Part shown: one piece after another, positions 36,118 through 43,820 of the stretch
Numbering within the stretch: position 1 is the first letter of the stretch
Layout of the letters: each line of letters starts with the position of its first letter
Origin: Streptomyces netropsis
GTDB lineage: Bacteria; Actinomycetota; Actinomycetes; Streptomycetales; Streptomycetaceae
Length of the DNA: 64,000 nucleotides
Direction of reading: 5' to 3'
Assembly (NCBI RefSeq): GCF_014203545.1
Contig: NZ_JACHJG010000004.1
Location: 461,266-525,265 of the forward strand
Made by a program: the position numbers and the translations under genes
The notes under the pieces: generated by a model
The model's database searches: none
The model's input: only the letters and a program-made list of their open reading frames with translations
What the model was told of the DNA's origin: nothing

Positions 36118-36486
36118 ATGTCCATGATCTTCCACTTGGTTCCCCTGGACGACTGGCTGGCCGTGCCCGACCGCCCCTACTCCCCCGCCTCGCTGGCGAC
36201 CGACGGCTTCGTGCACTGCTCCCCGGACGAGGAGACGACGCTCGCCGTGGCGTCCGCCTTCTACCGCGAGACCACCGGTCCGCTGATGGTGCTGCTGATC
36301 GACGAGCACAAGCTGGACGTCATGGTCCGCTGGGAGGCGGCGGACCCGACGCCGCCGCCCGGGGTGCCGGCGCAGACGCTCTTCCCGCACGTGTACGGCC
36401 GGATCAGCCGCGACGCGGTCGAGGGGATGATGGAGGTCCGGCGCGACGAGGAGGGCAAGGCGCTGGGCCTCGAGGTGTGGTCGTAG
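36118..36486 (+). CDS. DUF952 domain protein
   Basis: A 122-residue protein covering the whole DUF952 domain: IFHLVPLDDW, SLATDGFVHCSPDEET, VLLIDEHKLDVMVRWEAA and FPHVYGRISRDAV. The GFVHCS and FPHVYG motifs are hallmarks of the family, which is related to the glutathione-dependent/ADP-ribosyl-like fold, but its reaction is not known. ATG at 36118 or 36124; both have weak Shine-Dalgarno sequences. It is divergent from tyrA. Confidence 0.88.
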   Translation: MSMIFHLVPLDDWLAVPDRPYSPASLATDGFVHCSPDEETTLAVASAFYRETTGPLMVLLIDEHKLDVMVRWEAADPTPPPGVPAQTLFPHVYGRISRDAVEGMMEVRRDEEGKALGLEVWS

Positions 36487-36538
36487 ACCGTCGAAATCAC
36501 GGTGACACGCAGGGGCGGGCCGGGGAACAATCGCGGCC

Positions 36539-37273
36539 ATGCGCCCCTCCCCCGAAGCCTCGGCCACCGTCGACCCGTCCGTCACGGAAGGGCACGGGCT
36601 CGTCGCCCGGCACACGGTCTACGCCTGTGTGACGGGCTCGCGCGCCTTCGGGCTGGCGACGGCGGCCAGCGACACCGACCGGCGTGGGGTGTACGCCGCG
36701 CCGGCACCGCTCTTCTGGCGCTTCGACAAGCCGCCGACGCACGTCGACGGGCCGGCCGAGGAGCAGTTCTCCTGGGAGCTGGAGCGGTTCTGCGAGCTGG
36801 CGCTGCGCGCCAACCCCAACGTCCTGGAGTGCCTGCACTCGCCGCTCGTCGAGCGCGTCGACGACACCGGCCGCGAGCTGCTGTCGCTGCGGGAGGCGTT
36901 CCTCTCCCGCCGGGCCCACCAGTCCTTCACCGGCTACGCCACCGCCCAGCGCCGCAAGATCGATGCCGATCTGCGCACCCACGGCGCGCCCCGCTGGAAG
37001 CACGCCATGCATCTGCTTCGCCTCCTGACGAGCGGGCGCGATCTGCTGCGTACGGGCGTGCTGACCCTCGATGTGGGCGAGGAGCGCGAGCGGCTGCTGG
37101 CCGTCAGGCGCGGAGAGGTGGGGTGGCCGGAGGTCGCGGCCTGGATGGACCGGCTGCGGGCCGAGACCGATGCCGCGACGGACCGGACCCCGCTGCCGCC
37201 CGAGCCGGACCGCGCCCGCGTCGAGGACTTCCTCGTCCGCGTGCGCCGCGCCTCGGCCGGGGTGGTGGGGTGA
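36539..37273 (+). CDS. RlaP-like nucleotidyltransferase (DNA polymerase beta superfamily)
   Basis: A 244-residue protein with the minimal nucleotidyltransferase signature ACVTGSRAFGLATAASDTDRRG, in which the GS motif and paired Asp residues bind metal. WELERFCELALRANPNVLECL follows and is characteristic of the RlaP group linked to RNA repair. Partner RNA ligase or RtcB genes are not present nearby, so the role is open. The ATG at 36539 begins a Pro/Glu-rich stretch with no strong Shine-Dalgarno. It ends close to a strong terminator and converges on rluB. Confidence 0.78.
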   Translation: MRPSPEASATVDPSVTEGHGLVARHTVYACVTGSRAFGLATAASDTDRRGVYAAPAPLFWRFDKPPTHVDGPAEEQFSWELERFCELALRANPNVLECLHSPLVERVDDTGRELLSLREAFLSRRAHQSFTGYATAQRRKIDADLRTHGAPRWKHAMHLLRLLTSGRDLLRTGVLTLDVGEERERLLAVRRGEVGWPEVAAWMDRLRAETDAATDRTPLPPEPDRARVEDFLVRVRRASAGVVG

Positions 37274-37292
37274 CCACCGCGGGGCCGTCTCG

Positions 37293-37347
37293 AACGCCGG
37301 ACGGGCTTGATGTGGCGAGCTCGGCCACATCAAGCCCGTCCGGCGTT
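37293..37347. terminator. 24-bp hairpin, interspersed-element type
   Basis: AACGCCGGACGGGCTTGATG plus TGGC (37293-37316) pairs perfectly with its complement at 37324-37347 around GAGCTCG. The tail TGAGGACGCGCC follows. It separates the convergent RlaP-like gene and rluB, and its core recurs at 46333 and 58277. Confidence 0.9.
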
Positions 37348-37393
37348 TGAGGACGCGCCGCAGGCGGCCAGACGTCCAGCAGAGCCGCCAGGC

Positions 37394-38764
37394 CTAGAGG
37401 TCGACCTCGCGCATGAGCATGCCGACCTCGGTGTTGGTCAGACGGCGCAGCCAGCCGGACTTCTGGTCGCCGAGGGGGATCGGGCCGAAGCTGGTGCGGA
37501 CCAGCTTCTCGACCGGGAAGCCCGCCTCGGCGAGCATGCGGCGCACGATGTGCTTGCGGCCCTCGTGGAGGGTGACCTCGACCAGGTAGTTCTTGCCGGT
37601 CTGCTGGATCACCCGGAAGTTGTCGGCGCGGGCCCAGCCGTCCTCCAGCTGGATGCCGCTCTTGAGCTGCTTGCCGATGTCACGCGGCAGCGGGCCGGTG
37701 ATGGCGGCGAGGTAGGTCTTCTGGACGCCGTACTTCGGGTGGGTGAGGCGGTGGGCCAGCTCACCGTGGTTGGTGAGCAGGATGATGCCCTCGGTCTCCG
37801 TGTCGAGACGGCCGACGTGGAAGAGCCGGGTCTCGCGGTTGGTGACGTAGTCGCCGAGGCACTGGCGGCCGTCGGGGTCCTCCATGGTGGAGACGACGCC
37901 GGCCGGCTTGTTGAGCGCGAAGAAGAGGTAGGACTGGGTGGCGACGGTCAGGCCGTCGACCTTGATCTCGTCCTTCTCCGGGTCCACGCGCAGGCCCTGC
38001 TCGATCACGATCTCGCCGTTGACCTCGACCCGGGACTGCTCGATGAGCTCCTCGCAGGCGCGCCTGGAGCCCATGCCGGCACGGGCGAGCACCTTCTGCA
38101 GACGCTCACCCTCCTGCTCGGCACCGGGGAACGTCTTGGGGGTCTTGACCTGCGGCTTGTTGTGCCGCTCCCGGTTGCGCTCCTCGATCTTGGCGTCGAG
38201 CTCGCGCGGGCGGGCCGGGACGGAGTGACCGCGGGCGGGCCCGCTGGTCCGGCCGCCGGCACCGGCGGTGGGGCTCCTGCGGGGGCCGCCCTTGGCGCCG
38301 CCGCGGGCCGACGCGCCGCGGCCGCTGCTGGTGGGACCGCTGGTGCGGCCGCTGGTGGCGCCGCCGCGGGTGCGCTCGGCGTCGGGGCCCACGTCGTAGC
38401 GGCGCTCCTCCGGGCGGGGACGGCGCGGACGCTCCTGCGGCCGGTCGTCGCGCTGGCCCCCGGAGCGGCCGCCGTCGTAACGACCGCCTTCGGAACGCCC
38501 GCCTTCGGAACGCCCGCCGTCGGGGCGACCGCCGCCGTAGCCGCCGCCGGAGCGACCACCCTCGGGGCGCCCGCCGCCGGAACGACCGCCACCGCCGTAG
38601 CCGCCGCCGGAGCGACCGCCCTCAGGGCGACCGCCGCCGGAGCGACCGCCCTCGGGGCGCCCGCCACCGGAGCGTCCGCCCCCGGACGCCGGCCGGGGGG
38701 ACCCGCCTCGTGCGCCCCGGTCGTCCCGGTTGCCGCTTCCGCTGTTCCTGCCGCTGCTTCGCAT
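37394..38764 (-). CDS. rluB: 23S rRNA pseudouridine synthase (RluB type) with long Gly/Arg-rich N-terminus
   Basis: The C-terminal 240 residues form a complete RsuA/RluB enzyme: S4 domain RLQKVLARAGMGSRRACEEL, catalytic motif LFHVGRLDTETEGIILLTN (Asp in RLDTET), KTYLAAI and HEGRKHIVRRML. It is expected to modify 23S rRNA in the peptidyl-transferase region. The N-terminal 190 residues are disordered and made of RSGGGRPEGG, GGGYGGG and GGRSEGG units, resembling RGG-box RNA-binding tails. The ATG at 38764 overlaps the scpB stop (TGATG). It is the last gene of the parA-scp operon. Confidence 0.93.
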   Translation of the reverse strand: MRSSGRNSGSGNRDDRGARGGSPRPASGGGRSGGGRPEGGRSGGGRPEGGRSGGGYGGGGRSGGGRPEGGRSGGGYGGGRPDGGRSEGGRSEGGRYDGGRSGGQRDDRPQERPRRPRPEERRYDVGPDAERTRGGATSGRTSGPTSSGRGASARGGAKGGPRRSPTAGAGGRTSGPARGHSVPARPRELDAKIEERNRERHNKPQVKTPKTFPGAEQEGERLQKVLARAGMGSRRACEELIEQSRVEVNGEIVIEQGLRVDPEKDEIKVDGLTVATQSYLFFALNKPAGVVSTMEDPDGRQCLGDYVTNRETRLFHVGRLDTETEGIILLTNHGELAHRLTHPKYGVQKTYLAAITGPLPRDIGKQLKSGIQLEDGWARADNFRVIQQTGKNYLVEVTLHEGRKHIVRRMLAEAGFPVEKLVRTSFGPIPLGDQKSGWLRRLTNTEVGMLMREVDL

Positions 38765-39432
38765 CAAAGTTCCGTCTTGTCGTCTGCGTCGGTGTCCGGT
38801 GCGTCCGGATCGAACGACGGCACACCTTCCTGAGTGTCGCCCTCGATCGCTTCCGCCTCGGGGAGGAAGGGCGCTAGCTCCGGGAGCTCGTCCAGGCCAC
38901 GCAGGCCCATTCGCTCCAGAAAGTAATTCGTCGTCCTGTACAGGATCGCACCTGTTTCGGGTTCCGTCCCCGTCTCCTCCACCAGACCCCGCTGGAGGAG
39001 GGTGCGCATCACGCCGTCGCAGTTCACTCCACGAACGGCGGAGACCCTCGATCGGCTGACCGGTTGACGGTACGCGACCACGGCCAGGGTCTCCAGCGCG
39101 GCCTGTGTCAGCCGGGCCTGCTGGCCGTCGAGGACGAAGCACTCGACGGCGTCGGCGTACGCGGGACGGGTGAAGAAGCGCCAGCCGCCGGCCACCATCC
39201 GCAGGTCGAAGCCGCGCCCCTGCGCGGTGTACTCCTCGGAGAGCTCGCGCAGCGCCTGCGCGACCTCGCGGCGGGGCCGCTCCAGGATCCTGGCGAGGTG
39301 CTCCTCGGTGGCCGGCTCGTCGACGACCATCAGCACCGCCTCCAGGGCGGGCCCCAGGGGCAGGTCCGCGACCGCCGTCGCCCTCCGCGGCCCCGCGGGC
39401 GCGTCCTCGTGTCCGTGTGCCTCGTCGCTCAT
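38764..39432 (-). CDS. scpB: Segregation and condensation protein B
   Basis: The 222-residue ScpB subunit binds ScpA and modulates the SMC condensin. Two winged-helix domains are visible: LPLGPALEAVLMVVDEPATE at the start of the first, and LTQAALETLAVVAYRQPVSR with VNCDGVMRTLLQRGLVEETG in the second. A C-terminal acidic tail (DPDAPDTDADD) follows. It overlaps scpA by ATGA and rluB by TGATG, so all three are cotranslated. Confidence 0.94.
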   Translation of the reverse strand: MSDEAHGHEDAPAGPRRATAVADLPLGPALEAVLMVVDEPATEEHLARILERPRREVAQALRELSEEYTAQGRGFDLRMVAGGWRFFTRPAYADAVECFVLDGQQARLTQAALETLAVVAYRQPVSRSRVSAVRGVNCDGVMRTLLQRGLVEETGTEPETGAILYRTTNYFLERMGLRGLDELPELAPFLPEAEAIEGDTQEGVPSFDPDAPDTDADDKTEL

Positions 39433-40388
39433 GCCGTCTCCTCCTGCTCCTGCTGCGGGCCTTCCCCGGGGTCCTCGCCCGGCTCGCGGTCGAACTCGTC
39501 CGTCACCACCGGCCGGGCGTCCGCCGCGCCCGTCCAGCGGACCGTCAGCGCGCCCAGCGCCTGCTCCTGGTCCAGGACGACCACCCGCTCGCGGTAGAGC
39601 TCCAGCAGCGCCAGGAAGCGCGCCACGACCGTCAGGGTGTCCGGGGCGTCCGCGGTGAGCTGTCCGAAGCTCGCCTCGCCCGCGTCCCGCAGCCGGGCCA
39701 CGACGACGTCGGCCTGCTCGCGGACGCTGACCAGCGGCGCGTGGATGTGGTCGACGTACACCTCGGGCCGCGGCTTGGGCCGCATCGCCTTCGCGGCGAG
39801 CTCGGCGAGGCCGTGCGCGCCGATACCGAGGACGACCTCGGGGAGCAGCTCGGCGTGGTGCGGTTCGAGGCCGACGGTGCGGGCGTACCGGCGGGCCTCC
39901 GCCGCCAGCCGCCCGCTGAAGATCTCCGCGATGCGTTTGTACGCCCGGTACTGCAACAGCCGGGCGAACAGCAGGTCCCGGGCCTCCAGCAGTGCGAGGT
40001 CCGCCTCGTCCTCGACCTGGGCGACGGGCAGCAGCCGGGCGGCCTTGAGGTCCAGGAGCGTCGCCGCGACGACGAGGAACTCGGTGGTCTGGTCCAGGTC
40101 CCAGTCCGGGCCCATGGCCCGGATGTGTGCCATGAACTCGTCGGTGACCTTCGACAGGGCGACCTCGGTGACGTCCAGCTTGTGCTTGGCGATCAGCTGG
40201 AGGAGCAGGTCGAACGGGCCCTCGAAGTTGGCGAGCCGGACGGTGAACCGGGCGTCGGCGGGGGCTGTGCCGCCCTCGCCCGCGGCATCGGCCGGGGGCT
40301 GCGGTGCCCGTGGTGCCGGTGGCGGTTCCTGCGGTGGCCGGGCCGCGCCGTGGCCGAGGGTTCGGCGGGCGGGCGGGTGTGTCGGCAT
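39429..40388 (-). CDS. scpA: Segregation and condensation protein A
   Basis: A 319-residue kleisin that bridges the SMC heads. The N-terminal SMC-neck-binding part is FTVRLANFEGPFDLLLQLIA followed by KHKLDVTEVALSKVTDEF. The central region has LVVAATLLDLKAARLLP, and the C-terminal winged helix carries TLTVVARFLALLELYRERVV. A 45-residue Pro/Ala-rich extension precedes the family core. The ATG at 40388 lacks a strong Shine-Dalgarno; the frame is open further to 40526. A 142-bp gap separates it from the upstream RHH-like gene. Confidence 0.93.
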   Translation of the reverse strand: MPTHPPARRTLGHGAARPPQEPPPAPRAPQPPADAAGEGGTAPADARFTVRLANFEGPFDLLLQLIAKHKLDVTEVALSKVTDEFMAHIRAMGPDWDLDQTTEFLVVAATLLDLKAARLLPVAQVEDEADLALLEARDLLFARLLQYRAYKRIAEIFSGRLAAEARRYARTVGLEPHHAELLPEVVLGIGAHGLAELAAKAMRPKPRPEVYVDHIHAPLVSVREQADVVVARLRDAGEASFGQLTADAPDTLTVVARFLALLELYRERVVVLDQEQALGALTVRWTGAADARPVVTDEFDREPGEDPGEGPQQEQEETA

Positions 40389-40530
40389 CGATCGGGGTCC
40401 ATGGTGCTGGGGAGGGGCGGCCCTGACGGACCGGGCACGGGAGCCCGGCACGACGCGTGGGTACGGGGACCCCCGGAGCCGGTACGGGCCGTCCCGTACG
40501 GGGCAGGCCAGGCTATCGGGGCACACCCGC

Positions 40531-41097
40531 TCAGCGCCCGCGCAGCCGCCGTACGAGAATGCTCGCGTCGCCGCGCGACTCCAGGTCGGCGAGGACGACC
40601 GCGACGGCCTCCCGCACGATCCGGCCGCGGTCGACGGCGAGTCCGTGCTCGCCGCGCAGCACCAGCCGGGCGTGTTCGAGGTCCATCAGCTCCTCGGCGG
40701 AGACATAGACCGTGATCTTCTCGTCGTGCCGCTCACGGCCGCTGGGCCGGCGGCCCGCACCCCGGCCCCGGCGGCGGCCCTGGGCGGAGGCGGCGGGCTC
40801 GCTCTGCGCGGCCGCCGGCCGGGCGCCCGTGGGGCGGTCCCGGTCCGCGGCGGCGGAGCGCCGCCCGTCGGGCTGCTCACGGTCCGTACCGGCTCCGCCG
40901 CGGCCACCGCGCTCGTGTCCGTCCGGATTGGCCCCGGCGCCCTGCTCGGGCGCGGAGTCGGATTCGGCGGCCTGGCCGGGGACCCGCGGGGGCGCCTCGC
41001 CGCTCGCCTGCCGACGGGGGGAGGAGGACTGGAGCCCCATCCCTCCGGTGGTGCGGAACAGTTCGTCGGCGCCGGGCAGACTCACTCGGCGTGACAC
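40531..41097 (-). CDS. ParA-coupled protein with ribbon-helix-helix-like C-terminus
   Basis: The 188-residue protein has a disordered N-terminal two thirds (Gln/Gly/Arg/Ala-rich). The compact C-terminal domain is KITVYVSAEELMDLEHARLV, then DRGRIVREAVAVVLADLES. The strand-helix-helix pattern fits a ribbon-helix-helix DNA-binding fold such as ParG/Omega-type centromere-binding partners of ParA. The GTG at 41097 is chosen because GGAGG lies ten bases upstream; GTG at 41085 would give a GTGA overlap with the parA stop but lacks a ribosome site. Specific DNA binding is inferred only from the pattern and from its place directly behind a ParA gene. Confidence 0.72.
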   Translation of the reverse strand: MSRRVSLPGADELFRTTGGMGLQSSSPRRQASGEAPPRVPGQAAESDSAPEQGAGANPDGHERGGRGGAGTDREQPDGRRSAAADRDRPTGARPAAAQSEPAASAQGRRRGRGAGRRPSGRERHDEKITVYVSAEELMDLEHARLVLRGEHGLAVDRGRIVREAVAVVLADLESRGDASILVRRLRGR

Positions 41098-42254
41098 CGG
41101 GCGAGCACCTCCCTGGCGAGCTGACGGTAGGCGGCGGCACCGACGGAGTTCGACGCGTACGTGGTGATGGGCTCGCCCGCGACCGTGGTCTCGGGGAAGC
41201 GCACCGTACGGCCGATGACGGTGTGGTAGACGTGATCGTCGAACGCCTCGACGACGCGCGCGAGGACCTCGCGGCTGTGCACGGTCCGCGAGTCGTACAT
41301 CGTGGCGAGGATGCCGTCCAGCTCCAGCTCGGGGTTGAGCCGCTCCTGGACCTTCTCGATCGTCTCGGTGAGCAGGGCCACACCGCGCAGCGCGAAGAAT
41401 TCGCACTCCAGGGGGACGATCACCTTGTGAGCCGCCGTCAGGGCGTTGACGGTGAGCAGACCGAGCGAGGGCTGACAGTCGATGACGATGTAGTCGTAGT
41501 CGGCCATCAGCGGCTTGAGCGCCCGCTGGAGGGTGGACTCGCGGGCCACCTCGCTGACGAGCTGGACCTCGGCCGCGGACAGGTCGATGTTGCTGGGCAG
41601 CAGGTCCATGTTGGGCACGGCCGTCTTCAGCAGCACCTCGTCGGCCTGCATGCCCCGCTCCATGAGCAGGTTGTAGACCGTCAGGTCCAGCTCCATCGGA
41701 TTGACGCCGAGGCCGACGGAGAGGGCGCCCTGCGGGTCGAAGTCGACGAGCAGCACCCGGCGTCCGTACTCCGCGAGCGCGGCGCCCAGGTTGATGGTCG
41801 AGGTGGTCTTGCCGACCCCGCCCTTCTGGTTGCACATCGCGATGATCTTCGCGGGGCCGTGGTCGGTCAGCGGCCCCGGGATCGGGAAGTAGGGCAGCGG
41901 CCGTCCGGTGGGGCCGATGCGCTCGCGACGTTGACGGGCGGCGTCGGGCGCGAGCGTGGCAGCGTATTCGGGATCGGGCTCGTACTCCGCGTCGGGGTCG
42001 TAAAAGTGCCCCTCGGGCACGTCCTCGTAGTCGGCGAGAGGGGCGGAGTCTCTGCCGCCGCGGTCGCCGGCCATGGCGTTCACGTGATGGCCGTCCATGC
42101 TCTGGTGGGCTGTCGTCGTCGTGCTCTGGATGTGGTGGCGGGCTGCGAAGGTGTGGACAGCGACGGAGCCGACAGCTTCGAGCCCCACGGGACTCTGGCC
42201 CTGCGCAGACATTCCTGGGTGACCACCCCCGGGAGCAAATGTCGACTCATTCAC
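41082..42254 (-). CDS. parA: ParA-family ATPase, non-oriC copy
   Basis: The 390-residue Walker-type ATPase has a deviant P-loop CNQKGGVGKTTSTINLGAAL, a switch region LLVDFDPQGALSVGLG, and IVIDCQPSLGLLTVNAL. An N-terminal extension of about 130 residues with acidic PEGHFYDPDAEYEPDPEY is not in minimal ParA proteins. The GTG at 42254 has AAGGAGG 11 bases upstream. It heads the parA-RHH-scpA-scpB-rluB operon. It is distinct from the parAB locus expected near oriC, since a canonical ParB gene is missing. It probably positions a chromosomal or cell-pole cargo together with its RHH-like partner. Confidence 0.9.
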   Translation of the reverse strand: MNESTFAPGGGHPGMSAQGQSPVGLEAVGSVAVHTFAARHHIQSTTTTAHQSMDGHHVNAMAGDRGGRDSAPLADYEDVPEGHFYDPDAEYEPDPEYAATLAPDAARQRRERIGPTGRPLPYFPIPGPLTDHGPAKIIAMCNQKGGVGKTTSTINLGAALAEYGRRVLLVDFDPQGALSVGLGVNPMELDLTVYNLLMERGMQADEVLLKTAVPNMDLLPSNIDLSAAEVQLVSEVARESTLQRALKPLMADYDYIVIDCQPSLGLLTVNALTAAHKVIVPLECEFFALRGVALLTETIEKVQERLNPELELDGILATMYDSRTVHSREVLARVVEAFDDHVYHTVIGRTVRFPETTVAGEPITTYASNSVGAAAYRQLAREVLARCHAE

Positions 42255-42467
42255 AAGTCGTCCTACCTCCTTGGTGACCAGGAAACATCTAGATAGGTCA
42301 GCGTGGCACCATGCCGACGGTCTGCGACTCTATGGCGTGTCGGCGGTTCGCAGCAACACAATCCGCCGGAGACAGCGCGATGTGTCGGCAATCGAACAGC
42401 CTTCTGTCAAGGGTGTACGGCCCATAACCCGGAACTTTCACGGGCGGGTGCGCCGATGCGAAAACAG

Positions 42468-42502
42468 CCCGGCCGGGCCTTGCTCAGCAAGGCCCGGCCG
42501 GG
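42468..42502 (-). terminator. Intrinsic terminator of ald
   Basis: A perfect 16-bp stem, CCCGGCCGGGCCTTGC with GCAAGGCCCGGCCGGG, and a 3-nt loop lies 53 bp past the ald stop. On the minus strand it is followed by CTGTTTT, giving a short U run. It isolates ald from the downstream parA operon. Confidence 0.9.
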
Positions 42503-42554
42503 TGCACGCTCTTGGTGTGTCGCGTTGACGACGCACCGGGATTCAGCGGAGAAG

Positions 42555-43670
<1,116 letters not shown>

Positions 43671-43820
43671 GTCGATCACGGTCCTTGAATCAGATAATGA
43701 CAGGCTAATCCGGATATGCCGGGGCATACCAGAGCAGACCGCGTCGATCGCGGCCCGACCAGTCTAATGAAGGATCTCGCGCTGTCTAGCCTTGTAAAGG
43801 GTCAATCTTTTCGCGAACCA

